DNA of 64,000 bases from Leptolyngbya sp. Cla-17 (lineage in GTDB: Bacteria; Cyanobacteriota; Cyanobacteriia; Leptolyngbyales; Leptolyngbyaceae). Shown here piece by piece: positions 52,870 to 62,304 of the stretch (positions within the stretch are counted from its first letter, which is position 1; every line of letters starts with the position of its first letter). Under the pieces are notes generated by a model. It ran no database searches. It was given only the letters and a program-made list of their open reading frames with translations, and had not been told where the DNA came from. The position numbers and the translations under genes are program-made. Location: NCBI RefSeq assembly GCF_016807185.1, contig NZ_JAEVYN010000002.1, forward strand, positions 738,528 through 802,527, given 5' to 3'.

Positions 52870-55242
52870 TTATCCCTTGTTGCTGGTTTGATGAATGGGA
52901 ATCTCGATAATGAATTTGGCTCCTTTCCCTGGCGCAGATTGGCAAACGAGCCGACCTTTGTGTTTTTCCGTCACGATTTGGTAGCTAATAGAAAGTCCTA
53001 ATCCAGTTCCTTTGCCCACTGTTTTCGTGGTGAAAAAAGGATCAAACAAGCGCGATCGCACCTCCTCATTCATTCCAGAGCCATTATCAGCAATCTGAAT
53101 TGCGATGCGATCTGAGGAGACGCGGGTGCGAATCCTAATAAGGGGCAAGGCGGAGGAGTTTTGTTCGCGTTCGCGTATGGGCTGTGTACTCAGCGTTTCC
53201 GTAGGAAATACCCTAAGTTTTGTTTGCGCAGCATTTCCGCAGGAGATATTTTGAGTTTTAATGTTGAGGTCAGAATCTTTTAATTCAGAAGTTAACTTAG
53301 GATTTGATATGGGTAGTTGAAAACTCTCTTCTAAGGCATCGATCGCATTGCTGAGAATATTCATCAACACCTGGTTAAGCTGACCGGGATAGCAATCGAC
53401 TAAAGGCAACGTGCCGTAATCTTTGAGAATTTGAATGCTAGGACTGTTGGATTTTGCTTTCAGACGACTTTGCAAAATCATTAGTGTGCTATCAATGCCT
53501 TCGTGAATATCCACCGCTTTAAATTCAGCTTCATCTAGTCGCGAGAAGCTACGGAGCGACAGCACAATTTCTCGAATTCGTTCCGAGCCGAGCCTCATCG
53601 AGCTGAGAACTTTGGGCAAATCTTCCTTCAAAAAGTCTAGGTCAATGGTGTTCATTGCAGCTTGAACGATGGAAGGTGGATTGGGCACATGAGTTTGATA
53701 CAGTTTCACCAAGCCGATTAGATCCTGAGTGTAGTCATGGGCATGACTGAGATTGCCGTGAATAAAGTTAACTGGATTATTAATTTCGTGAGCAACGCCT
53801 GCAACCAATTGCCCCAAACTGGACATTTTTTCACTCTGTATTAGTTGGGTTTGAGCCTGCTGCAACTCAGCTAAGGTTTGCTCTAAGTCACGGTTTTTCT
53901 CATGGAGCAACGCTTCAGCCTGCTTGCGATCGTTAATATCTAACGCTGTTCCAACAATGCGATAGATCCTTCCAGTTTGGTCTTTCAGTGGATTCAGTGT
54001 CGTTAACCACCACCGAGGTTCGTCACGAAATAATAGGCACTCTTCATAAGACACCGTCCCGTTCGCTTCTACACATTGCCTATACCGTTGGCGCACTGCC
54101 ATTGCGTCGATTTCACCAAATACCTCTTCTGGCGTTTTGCCCATGGCTTGGGAACTGGTGACATTAGTGACTACTTCTGCAAACCAGTTCCAGCCTGCAT
54201 AGTGAAACTCTCCCATTGGAAGTACGTCAATTACGAAGATTTGCTCTTGAATACCGTCAAAAATGCTGCGAAGGAATTGCTCTTGCTTTTCTAGCTTGGC
54301 TTCTGCCTGTTTGCGATCGCCAATATCCAGCGCTGTCCCCACAATTTTATAAAGCTTACCTGCTTCGTCAAATTGTGGGTTAAGGGTTGTTAACAACCAT
54401 ACTGATTGATTCTCAAGCGTTAAATGTTCCTCATAGGTAACTTTCCTTCGCACCTTTAAGCACTGTGAAAACCGCTGTCGCACCTCGCTTCCTACCTGCA
54501 TACCAAATACTTCTTCTGGAGTTTTGCCAACCGCATCAGCGCTTTTCATTCCAATCATTTTGTCGGAATACCAGTTCCACCCGCCAAACTGCAAGTCTTC
54601 GGTTTCCGTCACATTCACCACAAAAATTTCTTGCTGCACGCCATCAAAAATGCTGCGCAGGAATTCTTCTCGCTCTTTTAGCTTGGCTTCGGTTTGCTTA
54701 CGGTCAGAAATATCTAGTGCTACGGATGCTGTGCCAACCGTTTGTCCATCTGATGCAATCAGCGGCACATTATACCACTCGCAAATAATCGTTTTGCCAT
54801 CTTTGGTCAGGTTTTCATTAATAGAGTGATGAAATTGCTGCTGATTAATTGCAGCCAAAATTTGACTAACATCTTTTCTAATCGTTTCAGGCACCAAAAA
54901 GCCAAAGGAAAGACCGATCGCCTCCTGACGTTGATACCCAAAAATGCGTTCGGCGGCAGGGTTCCATTCCTGGACTTCCTGATCCGTATTCCATTCAATA
55001 ATGGCTAAGGGCGTTTGTTGAAAGAGTAACGAGAGTTTTTGTTGGGAATGACGCAGTTGTTCCTCTGACTGTTTGCGATCGCAGATTTCCTGTTCCAACT
55101 GGCTAACTACCCGATTTAGCTCTGCGGTGCGTTTTTTTATCAGGCTATCTAACTGCGAGCGGGCCCCTTCAGCCTGCTCTAGTTGCTTGCGGAGAGCCAA
55201 ATTTTCCTGCTCTAATTCTCGAATTTGCATCTGATCATTCAT
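52870..55242 (-). CDS. PAS-domain sensor histidine kinase
   Basis: The 790-residue cytoplasmic kinase has an N-terminal coiled coil (1-60) and three PAS-PAC units. The PAC ends are SVALDISDRKQ, GTALDIGDRKQ and GTALDINDRKQ, and the second and third PAS units look like internal duplicates. A coiled coil and a dimerisation domain with the phosphate-accepting His (VAGVAHEINNPVNFIHG) follow. The ATPase domain has N (NILSNAIDALEE), G1 (IADNGSGM), F (FDPFFTTK) and G2 (GTGLGLSI) boxes. About 60 extra residues lie between N and G1 (ISNPKLTSELKDSDLNIK onward) and are repeat-encoded. No cognate regulator is adjacent. Confidence 0.92.
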   Translation of the reverse strand: MNDQMQIRELEQENLALRKQLEQAEGARSQLDSLIKKRTAELNRVVSQLEQEICDRKQSEEQLRHSQQKLSLLFQQTPLAIIEWNTDQEVQEWNPAAERIFGYQRQEAIGLSFGFLVPETIRKDVSQILAAINQQQFHHSINENLTKDGKTIICEWYNVPLIASDGQTVGTASVALDISDRKQTEAKLKEREEFLRSIFDGVQQEIFVVNVTETEDLQFGGWNWYSDKMIGMKSADAVGKTPEEVFGMQVGSEVRQRFSQCLKVRRKVTYEEHLTLENQSVWLLTTLNPQFDEAGKLYKIVGTALDIGDRKQAEAKLEKQEQFLRSIFDGIQEQIFVIDVLPMGEFHYAGWNWFAEVVTNVTSSQAMGKTPEEVFGEIDAMAVRQRYRQCVEANGTVSYEECLLFRDEPRWWLTTLNPLKDQTGRIYRIVGTALDINDRKQAEALLHEKNRDLEQTLAELQQAQTQLIQSEKMSSLGQLVAGVAHEINNPVNFIHGNLSHAHDYTQDLIGLVKLYQTHVPNPPSIVQAAMNTIDLDFLKEDLPKVLSSMRLGSERIREIVLSLRSFSRLDEAEFKAVDIHEGIDSTLMILQSRLKAKSNSPSIQILKDYGTLPLVDCYPGQLNQVLMNILSNAIDALEESFQLPISNPKLTSELKDSDLNIKTQNISCGNAAQTKLRVFPTETLSTQPIREREQNSSALPLIRIRTRVSSDRIAIQIADNGSGMNEEVRSRLFDPFFTTKTVGKGTGLGLSISYQIVTEKHKGRLVCQSAPGKGAKFIIEIPIHQTSNKG
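53155..53255. repeat. palindromic repeats inside the histidine-kinase gene
   Basis: GTTCGCGTTCGCGTATGGG, CAGCGTTTCCGTAGGAAATA and GCAGCATTTCCGCAGGAGAT lie within about 100 bases. They belong to the same loose palindromic type as TTCGCGTAGCGTCTCC in mutS2 and GCGAAGCGTTTCCGTAGAA at 12370. They encode the insert between the N and G1 boxes. Confidence 0.6.
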
Positions 55243-55464
55243 AGTCAGTCAGAAACCTAAACCAACCTTCAACTTATAGTGAGGTACCTATCAATAGCTG
55301 CTCAGTGCGCACAGCAATCATATTTCAAGTGAGCATGGCTTAGGTTGCCCAAGGGCAAAGCACGGCTAACGTAACGAATTTCAATTTCTAGTAGATGTCA
55401 GTGTTCCAGAAACTTGCAATAATTGGAATGACTGAGGATGCAGATTGCGGGATTGTTGTAAGCA

Positions 55465-56016
55465 ATGAATATAGTCGAGTTTTTTGAACTGAGTAGTGGT
55501 AAATGGTTCTCTCAGCGAACAAGTCATCATTTTAATGTCGAGCAGTCAGAAGCAGGAAAATCTGACCTGGTAATTGAAATGGTTGACAAGGCAGATCCAG
55601 AGGTTGCGCAACTCTGCAAGCAATACAGCATTGACCCTGCATTGGCACTTTGTGGCGCACGGGCTACTTGGAGCGGATCGATGGAACAGGGTGGAAAAAA
55701 ATATGCAGGATCAACGATGCTAGTCCCTGTTGCCGATCCCCAAAAGCAAAATGAGGGCAAGCTGTTGCGTGAATTGAGTGCCTCTGAAAAATCCCCTGTT
55801 GCAGGGCGTTACGTGGTGGGCAGCGACGAAGCATTAACCCTGATTACAGAAGACGAAACCATGTATGCCGAAGAGCGATTGTGGTTTGCTAGCCCTAACT
55901 TGCGCTTACGCACCAGCGTTTTGAAGCGATCGGGTGGATTCAGTATGGCCTCATTTTGCTCAGAGATTCGGATGGGCGTTTCCAAACCAGCAGAAACTAC
56001 GCCATCCCAGGCATAA
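55465..56016 (+). CDS. cpcS: phycobiliprotein chromophore lyase, CpcS/CpeS family
   Basis: CpcS-type lyases attach phycocyanobilin to Cys-84-type sites of phycobiliproteins for the phycobilisome. The 183-residue lipocalin-like beta-barrel starts MNIVEFFELSSGKWFSQRT and contains HHFNVEQSEAGKSDLVIEM, ATWSGSMEQGGKKYAGSTM and EERLWFASPNLRLRTSVL, typical of the family. It is monocistronic and convergent with bioD. No phycobiliprotein genes are near. CpcS versus CpeS cannot be separated with certainty from the sequence alone. Confidence 0.9.
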   Translation: MNIVEFFELSSGKWFSQRTSHHFNVEQSEAGKSDLVIEMVDKADPEVAQLCKQYSIDPALALCGARATWSGSMEQGGKKYAGSTMLVPVADPQKQNEGKLLRELSASEKSPVAGRYVVGSDEALTLITEDETMYAEERLWFASPNLRLRTSVLKRSGGFSMASFCSEIRMGVSKPAETTPSQA

Positions 56017-56019
56017 TGC

Positions 56020-56727
56020 TTATCCTGCCGCTTGATCAGAAAACATCCAAAGATTGCCCGGAAACAGCCGCTCTAAATCAAGCTGAGAGGCTGCTTGAGC
56101 CAACTGAGCAACATTCATCAAGTCTGAGATATGCGGTAAAGTGCCCAACACCGGAATATTAGTCAATGACTCGATCAATTTCGCTGGAGCGAAGTCTGCA
56201 ATTTTTTGCTCAGATTGGGGATGCGCACAGTTAAGGATAATACCCTTTAGGTGAATTCGCGATTGACGCGCTAAAGCGACATTGGCAACCGCTTGCCCGA
56301 TCGCCCCCAATTTTACAGGCACTACCAGTACTGTCGGTAAGCGCCAGTCCCAGGCTAGATCGGCCACGGTGGTTTCGCGAGTCACGGGAGAACCCAGCCC
56401 GCCTAAACCCTCTACCAAAACAAAATCTCGACTATGGCGTAATTGCCCAAAGGCTTGCCATGCCCGTTCCACCGCAACTTTACTGCCTTCTCGTTCAGCG
56501 GCAATGGGAGGAGCTAAGGGAGATTGAAGTCTAACAGGAGTAACTTCCGCCGGATCTAACCCAAACAGTTTGCTATACCGTTCGCAGTCGCCCTCTCCAG
56601 ACTGAATCGGCTTCAAAATTCCTAGCCGTTGTTTTGACCAATAGGTTTGCCAGTAGGCAGCCAGGGCACTCATGACGATGGTTTTCCCCACATCTGTATC
56701 CGTCCCGGCAACTAGTAAGGCGTTCAC
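56020..56727 (-). CDS. bioD: dethiobiotin synthetase
   Basis: BioD uses ATP and CO2 to close the ureido ring of dethiobiotin from 7,8-diaminopelargonate. The 235-residue P-loop protein has GTDTDVGKTIVMSALAAYW, the substrate Lys region LGILKPIQSGEGD and FVLVEGLGGLGSPVTRE, a variant of the usual VEGAGG motif with Leu in place of Ala. Its start lies 11 bases from the end of the kinase gene upstream on the same strand. Confidence 0.92.
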   Translation of the reverse strand: MNALLVAGTDTDVGKTIVMSALAAYWQTYWSKQRLGILKPIQSGEGDCERYSKLFGLDPAEVTPVRLQSPLAPPIAAEREGSKVAVERAWQAFGQLRHSRDFVLVEGLGGLGSPVTRETTVADLAWDWRLPTVLVVPVKLGAIGQAVANVALARQSRIHLKGIILNCAHPQSEQKIADFAPAKLIESLTNIPVLGTLPHISDLMNVAQLAQAASQLDLERLFPGNLWMFSDQAAG

Positions 56728-56738
56728 TGTGCGCTCCT

Positions 56739-58730
56739 TTAGCGATTCACAAGGCTTAAATCTAACGTGTAATTCTCTCCTTTTGCTCCCAATGCATCGA
56801 TACGATACACCCCAGGTTTGTACTGTCCATCGTAATCAATGATTGCTTGCCAATAGGTCGCTCCATCCGAACTGACAACTTGACCTGCTGAATTATAAAC
56901 TCGCAGCGTTGTTCCTCCATACATCTGGGCTGTCAATTGAGAACCCTGTGGTGCGGATGTTACATAGCGGTTGATGACATTGCGTCTGGTGCGATCGCTA
57001 AACGATTGAGACGTATCGCCCGGTGGAAACTCGACTGGAATTTCATTGATTCTGGGTTCAGGATTCGGCGAAGGGGAGGGAGTCGGAGTCGGAGTCGGAG
57101 TCGGCACCGGATCGGGTCGAGATGCACTCCTCAGGGTGACATTTAAGTCATATCGACCGTTATTGACCCCTTTGACTGGGCTGAGTTCAACAAAGTAATC
57201 GCCATTAAAGGGCAATGAGCCTTGCCAATAAGACACACGTTGGGCGCGACTGTCCACAACTCTACCGTCGGGTCCAATAATGCTCATCAACACGCCTTCT
57301 CCGCTGATGACTGTTTCCAGGGTTTGATCTTGGGAGCCAGAAACAATGTAAGTAATGGTTTCGTTGCTCTTCAGTACGCCCTGCTGCGTCACGGTTGTAT
57401 CTGGATCGATGGTGAGCCGTTTCGTATAGTTCACCGGGTCGGGCAGTTGTGGAGTCGGGGTCACTATGGGCGTGGGCGTAGGGATGAGCGTGGGGGTAAT
57501 GGTGGGTGTAGGGGTAAAAGTCGGGGTCACTATGGGCGTGGGTAGAGGGTTAGACGAATCTTGATTTTTGAGAATAGTTTGCATAATGAGCCAGGAGCCT
57601 AAACCCGTTAGCACTACTAGTCCAATACCCAGGGCAATTATTGCCAATGGGTCATCCCATAATGAACTACGTGGTTCTTCGATGATGGGCTGAGATCGTC
57701 GCGGATCTGGCATCGATTCGGGCTGTTGTCGCTGTCCCACTGCCATTGTCCGCATGTGAGACTGGGCTGGCGGTGGTTGAGACGTTAGGGAGACAGGCGC
57801 TTCAGCGGGATAAACTGCTTGTGGTGGTGCCGGAGGTGGTGGCTGCATGGGCACTTGCACCAATGGCTGTTGCACTGGAGCCACAGGATTGAATGCCGCC
57901 TGTAATGCCTGAACGACTTCGCTGACCGATTGATAGCGATCGCCGGGACGGTAGCTCAACATTCGATTCAGTACTTGGGCAAACCCCGGATTCACCGTCA
58001 CCCAGCGCTGCCAATACCAGGTCATTGTGGAATCATCAAACAACTCTTGAGGTTCTCTTCCACTGAGCAGCACTACCGCCGTCACCGCTAGCGAATAGAG
58101 ATCGCTACTGGGATATGCTTTACCTGTTTGCATTTGCTCGATCGGGGCATAGCCCGGTTTGCCTACCGCAGTTGCCTGCACAACACCCGTTGTCATTGTT
58201 TGAAAGCGAGTTGCCAGTTCCTTCACCACGCCAAAGTCGATTAGAACGGGTTTGCTATCTTGCTGCCGCAAAATCACGTTATCAGGCGCAATATCGCGAT
58301 GAATAACACCTTTGGTGTGAATATGGGCCATCACCGGCAACAACTGCCGCATGAATTGCACCACTTCTCCTTCGGAAAAGGCAATCCCTTGGGATTTTCG
58401 CTGATCCAGCAACGCTCGATAAGTCTGTCCTTCCACATAATCCTGCACCAAGAACAGGCGTTGATCTTGCTCGAACGTCGCTCGAAATTGAGGAATTTGA
58501 GGATGCTGAATCTGATACAAGATCTGAGCTTCTCGCTGAAACAACTCCTTAGACTTGTCCAACGCATAGTCTCCGCCTTGGGCGGGAGTCAATTCCTTCA
58601 GAGCGCAATGTTCGTTAAATCGTCCCTGATCTTCTGCTAAATAGGTGCGACCAAAACCACCTTGACCCAGAATACTGAGAATGCGGTAGCGATTTTGCAA
58701 AATGGTTCCAACGGGCAGAGACGGGCGCAT
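56739..58730 (-). CDS. membrane Ser/Thr protein kinase with C-terminal PPC-like domains
   Basis: The protein has 663 residues. The kinase domain (about 1-275) has the Gly loop (GQGGFGRTYLAED), the ATP Lys (HCALKELTPA), the catalytic loop HRDIAPDNVIL and the DFG (LIDFGVVKE). In the catalytic loop Ala stands where most Ser/Thr kinases have Lys. A Pro/Gln-rich linker follows, then one membrane span (DPLAIIALGIGLVVLTGLGS). A Thr/Pro linker (about 395-435) and two PPC-like beta domains (about 440-545, 575-663) would lie outside. A second Pro linker (PTPTPTPTPSPSPNPEP) separates them. Confidence 0.9.
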   Translation of the reverse strand: MRPSLPVGTILQNRYRILSILGQGGFGRTYLAEDQGRFNEHCALKELTPAQGGDYALDKSKELFQREAQILYQIQHPQIPQFRATFEQDQRLFLVQDYVEGQTYRALLDQRKSQGIAFSEGEVVQFMRQLLPVMAHIHTKGVIHRDIAPDNVILRQQDSKPVLIDFGVVKELATRFQTMTTGVVQATAVGKPGYAPIEQMQTGKAYPSSDLYSLAVTAVVLLSGREPQELFDDSTMTWYWQRWVTVNPGFAQVLNRMLSYRPGDRYQSVSEVVQALQAAFNPVAPVQQPLVQVPMQPPPPAPPQAVYPAEAPVSLTSQPPPAQSHMRTMAVGQRQQPESMPDPRRSQPIIEEPRSSLWDDPLAIIALGIGLVVLTGLGSWLIMQTILKNQDSSNPLPTPIVTPTFTPTPTITPTLIPTPTPIVTPTPQLPDPVNYTKRLTIDPDTTVTQQGVLKSNETITYIVSGSQDQTLETVISGEGVLMSIIGPDGRVVDSRAQRVSYWQGSLPFNGDYFVELSPVKGVNNGRYDLNVTLRSASRPDPVPTPTPTPTPSPSPNPEPRINEIPVEFPPGDTSQSFSDRTRRNVINRYVTSAPQGSQLTAQMYGGTTLRVYNSAGQVVSSDGATYWQAIIDYDGQYKPGVYRIDALGAKGENYTLDLSLVNR

Positions 58731-58734
58731 AGGA

Positions 58735-58918
58735 GTGGATGAGTTACGAAGTGCGGAGTTTGGAGTGGATGAGTTACGGAGTGCGGAGTTTGGAGTACGG
58801 AGTGCGGAGTAAAGTTTTGAGTTAGGGTTGCGGATTTTGAATTGTAAGAAGTGCTTAGGTAGGGAATCATCTGAACCCCGAACCCCGAACTCCGAACCCC
58901 AAATCCTGAACTCTGAAC
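58735..58918. repeat. intergenic heptameric repeats (STRR-like), second locus
   Basis: On the kinase side, heptads such as GTGCGGA, GTTTGGA and GTACGGA repeat with a 36-base-scale duplication (GATGAGTTACG...GTGCGGAGTTTGGAG). On the other side CCCCGAA, CTCCGAA, CCCCAAA and CTCTGAA heptads form the approximate complement. The arrangement mirrors 13792-14147. The gap separates the starts of the kinase gene and the end of the yqeY gene. Confidence 0.7.
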
Positions 58919-59377
58919 CTAACTCCCTAGTTTAGCTTTCACCATTTCTTGGACTTTTTTGCCATCGGCTTTACCCTTGAGTTGCTGCATGGCCGCTCCC
59001 ATGGCTTTGCCCATATCTTTAGCAGAGGTTGCCCCAACTTGGGAAATAATAGTTTCGATCACTTGGCTAATTTCATCGTCGGAGAGTTGTTTGGGTAGAT
59101 ACTCTTCCAAAATGGTCAATTCCTGAGCCTCTTGATTTGCAAGTTCAGTACGTCCTGCTTGCTGGTATTGGGCGATCGAATCTCGACGCTGTTTGGCAAG
59201 CTGCACCACAATCTCGACTTCTTGCTCTTCTGTGAGGCTTTCTTGTCCCGATGGGCGAATAGCTGACTCTTTTTCCAAAATCACTTTTTTGATGTTGCGA
59301 ACGGTTTCTAGCCGTATCTTGTCTTGGGCTTTCATAGCTGATTTGATGTCGTCGCCGATACGCTCTTTTAAACCCAT
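58919..59377 (-). CDS. yqeY: GatB/YqeY-domain protein
   Basis: The 152-residue helical protein has the GatB/Yqey family start GLKERIGDDIKSAMKAQDKI, the middle QLAKQRRDSIAQYQQAGR and the end KDMGKAMGAAMQQLKGKADG. The domain resembles the tRNA-binding tail of GatB. A role in tRNA amidation is sometimes proposed but is unproved for stand-alone members. Length is standard. Confidence 0.92.
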   Translation of the reverse strand: MGLKERIGDDIKSAMKAQDKIRLETVRNIKKVILEKESAIRPSGQESLTEEQEVEIVVQLAKQRRDSIAQYQQAGRTELANQEAQELTILEEYLPKQLSDDEISQVIETIISQVGATSAKDMGKAMGAAMQQLKGKADGKKVQEMVKAKLGS

Positions 59378-59663
59378 GGGGTGCCTCTTTCAGTGGTTGC
59401 GATCGCAGATTGTTGCATTAGATGCAATGGTGATGATCTTATATGCAGTCAGACCTGCACAAATTACTGTAATTCAGTACGCTACTTTATCGAACTTCAA
59501 GCTAAAATCACAGGGTATTGTGGGCGATCGCACAACAATCATCATGATTTATGCTGTTGTTATCCGCGATTGTTGCAATTCGACAGCATCTTTCCGAGAA
59601 AATGCTGGAGATGAATCCAAGAGCTAGTGATAAGATTTCCATGATTGTGTTCAAGGATATGAC

Positions 59664-60656
59664 GTGATTCGATCCGCATTGCCGACTCCTCAACTCACTT
59701 TGCCATCGTTTAACGACAATAATCGCTTGAGATTGCTGTCTGGTTCAGCAAACATGGAGCTTTCCAACGAAGTTTCGCGATACCTTGGAATCGATTTAGG
59801 ACCTATGGTACGCAAACAGTTTGCAGATGGCGAACTGTATATTCAAATCCAGGAATCGATTCGAGGCTGCGATGTTTATCTGCTCCAGCCGACCTGTCGC
59901 CCTGTCAATGACCATCTCATGGAATTGCTAACCATGATTGATGCCTGTCGGCGAGCATCGGCACGGCAAATTACAGCAGTGATTCCTTATTATGGCTACG
60001 CGAGAGCCGATCGCAAAACTGCTGGACGAGAATCCATTACGGCTAAACTTGTTGCCAACTTGATCACCAAAGCGGGAGCTAGCCGAATCCTAGCAATGGA
60101 TTTGCACTCCGCTCAGATTCAAGGATATTTTGATATTCCCATGGATCATGTCTATGGGTCCCCTGTATTGCTGGACTATCTCCATAGCAAAGAGTTGTCA
60201 GACATCGTGGTGGTTTCGCCAGATGTGGGCGGTGTAGCACGGGCAAGAGCCTTTGCCAAAAAGTTGGGGGATGCTCCCCTCGCAATTATTGATAAGCGCC
60301 GCCAAGCTCATAATGTGGCTGAAGTTATGAATGTGATTGGCGACGTGCGCGGTAAAACAGCCGTGCTGGTCGATGACATGATTGATACTGCGGGCACTAT
60401 TACGGAAGGGGCACGCTTGCTGAGGAAAGAAGGAGCGCGTCAAGTCTATGCCTGTGTCACGCATCCGGTGTTGTCTCCTCCGGCGATCGAGCGTTTATCG
60501 AGCGGCATTTTTGAAGAAGTGATTGTGACCAACACAATTCCCATTGCTGAGGAAGATCGCTTTCCTGAGTTAACAATTCTGTCGGTTGCCAATTTGCTAG
60601 GAGAAGCGATTTGGCGGATTCATGAAGATAGTTCAGTGAGCAGCATGTTCCGCTGA
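59664..60656 (+). CDS. prs: ribose-phosphate pyrophosphokinase
   Basis: The enzyme makes PRPP from ribose-5-phosphate and ATP for purine, pyrimidine, histidine, tryptophan and NAD synthesis. The 330-residue protein starts at a GTG with AAGGA about 6 bases upstream. Family motifs are LLSGSANMELSNEVSRYLG, FADGELYIQI, the ATP/metal region MDLHSAQIQGYFDIP and the PRPP loop AVLVDDMIDTAGTI. A 25-residue leader precedes the usual start, as in other cyanobacteria. Confidence 0.95.
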   Translation: MIRSALPTPQLTLPSFNDNNRLRLLSGSANMELSNEVSRYLGIDLGPMVRKQFADGELYIQIQESIRGCDVYLLQPTCRPVNDHLMELLTMIDACRRASARQITAVIPYYGYARADRKTAGRESITAKLVANLITKAGASRILAMDLHSAQIQGYFDIPMDHVYGSPVLLDYLHSKELSDIVVVSPDVGGVARARAFAKKLGDAPLAIIDKRRQAHNVAEVMNVIGDVRGKTAVLVDDMIDTAGTITEGARLLRKEGARQVYACVTHPVLSPPAIERLSSGIFEEVIVTNTIPIAEEDRFPELTILSVANLLGEAIWRIHEDSSVSSMFR

Positions 60657-60712
60657 TTTGAGCGACTAGGGTAGTATAGGGCAGATGTTCAGTCGTTGAT
60701 GCGACGGTAGAC

Positions 60713-62041
60713 ATGACCCCCGATCCAAACTTGCCCAATTCCGATACTGTCGCTCCTCCCCCTCAGCCTGATTTATTAGCTGATGTACATTTGACTAGAA
60801 ATAGTTCCCCGGCAGCCTATGAAGGTAGCTTAACCCAGTCAACTTTGGAAACATCAAAGGTGATCGGGAATGGATTTAGCCGCAATGGTGCCAAGGGAAC
60901 GAAGCAAACATTCGATCGCCCCAACAGTTCAGATGGTGGCAACCAAAATTCAAAAACTCTAATTTTGTTTTTAGCGATCGCCATCATGGTGGTAGGTCTG
61001 CTAATTGATAATGTCTGGATTGGGCTATCTGGCTCGTTGGTTTCCCTAGCAATTTCTCTACAAATTCTTTGGAAGCCCTTACGCCATTTATTTGTAGAGT
61101 TTATTCCCGAACAAGAACGCACCATTTTGTTAGGCAGCGTGTTTGGTAGCATTGCGCTGCTGGGACTGCTCAAATTAAGTGGCTTTTTTAACCGTTTGGG
61201 TGCATCCCTATCGGCGATCGGTTGGGATGCAGTGGGTGCGACAGGCGAAGTGTTGGGTGCAATCGGACAGATTTTGATTGCCATCCTCGCCGTTTATATT
61301 GCATGGCGACAATACATCATCTCTCGTGATTTAACAATTCAGCAAAATTTAATTACTCAGCAGCAAACTATTGATAGTTACTTTCAAGGCGTTTCGGAAC
61401 TTGTGCTGGATGAGGAAGGACTGCTGGAAGATTGGCCTCAAGAGCGGGCGATCGCAGAAGGGCGGACTGCTGCAATTCTCAGCAGTGTAGATGCAGGCGG
61501 CAAAGCCAAAATCATTCGCTTTCTCAGCCGGGCACGGTTGCTCACTCCCCTCCGGCGCGATCGTCGCTTGGGTCGCGCTATTTTAGATGGTGCGGGTGGC
61601 TATCAAGAAGATTTGACTAACGGCATTCGTGTGATTGACTTAGGCGTAATGTTAGCAGGCGCGAATTTAGCAAAAACCGATTTGCGTTGGACTGATTTAA
61701 GTGAAGCGAACCTGATTCGAGGCGATCTCAGCTTTTGTGATTTAGTTAAAACCAACCTTGCTCGCACTATCCTCTGCGATACCAAACTGTGCGGAGCCGA
61801 CCTAAATGGAACCCGCTTTTTCTATGGCAAAGCTGAAGATGCCAGTCCTCGAAGCCGTTTGGAACCACCCAATTATCGAACGGGGAAACATACTGGAGCT
61901 GTGGTTGAAAACGCGGACTTCACCGATGCAATGCAGCTATCTGGAGAGCAACGTTACTATTGCTGTGCTTGGGGCGGCTCTAAAACACGAGACACAATTC
62001 CGGGCGGATGTGAAGGGATTCCAAATAAGTTGGGTCGGTAA
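60713..62041 (+). CDS. membrane protein with pentapeptide repeats
   Basis: The protein has 442 residues. The polar N-terminus (1-80) precedes three or four membrane segments (LILFLAIAIMVVGLLIDN; IGLSGSLVSLAISLQIL; LLGSVFGSIALLGLL; LGAIGQILIAILAVYIAW). A cytoplasmic helical region containing QQQTIDSYFQGVSELVLDE and a block SRARLLTPLRRDRRLGRAIL follow. Pentapeptide repeats (ANLAKTDLRWTDLSEANL, NLARTILCDTKLCGADL) occupy about 305-365. Function unknown. The gene follows prs by about 55 bases and may be co-transcribed. Confidence 0.85.
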   Translation: MTPDPNLPNSDTVAPPPQPDLLADVHLTRNSSPAAYEGSLTQSTLETSKVIGNGFSRNGAKGTKQTFDRPNSSDGGNQNSKTLILFLAIAIMVVGLLIDNVWIGLSGSLVSLAISLQILWKPLRHLFVEFIPEQERTILLGSVFGSIALLGLLKLSGFFNRLGASLSAIGWDAVGATGEVLGAIGQILIAILAVYIAWRQYIISRDLTIQQNLITQQQTIDSYFQGVSELVLDEEGLLEDWPQERAIAEGRTAAILSSVDAGGKAKIIRFLSRARLLTPLRRDRRLGRAILDGAGGYQEDLTNGIRVIDLGVMLAGANLAKTDLRWTDLSEANLIRGDLSFCDLVKTNLARTILCDTKLCGADLNGTRFFYGKAEDASPRSRLEPPNYRTGKHTGAVVENADFTDAMQLSGEQRYYCCAWGGSKTRDTIPGGCEGIPNKLGR

Positions 62042-62304
62042 AGAGATAAAAGAGGTTTCAGAGGTCAGAGAGGACAGAATGCACAAAAATAGAAACCAAA
62101 ATCACAATCCAAGCTACTTATGCAATTTAGCTAGGTTTCAGAAGATTTTTGAAAGAAGAGATATTACTGTTTTTGACGCAGGTTTAGCAAGATTTAACAA
62201 TGCCAGCAACTTAGTACAAAACAAAGTTTGCTCTCATGGGTAATTTGCTGTCTGGAAATCGCCTGAACTAATTCCTTTTTAATCTTTCACCCATTTTCAT
62301 ATCC
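62042..62304. other. 263-base gap with no supported gene
   Basis: An open frame at 61806-62243 reaches into this stretch but is a shadow of the pentapeptide gene for most of its length and has no recognisable features beyond it. The DNA is AT-rich and contains purine-rich runs (AGAGGTTTCAGAGGTCAGAG). No terminator is evident. Confidence 0.4.

Noticed and set aside
57050..57545. Tandem GGAGTC and GGGCGTGGG-like repeats
   Set aside because: They encode the Pro/Thr linkers of the Ser/Thr kinase and need no separate explanation.
61806..62243. 145-codon open frame overlapping the pentapeptide gene
   Set aside because: Most of it overlaps the pentapeptide-repeat frame, and the unique tail has no start, domain or ribosome binding site.
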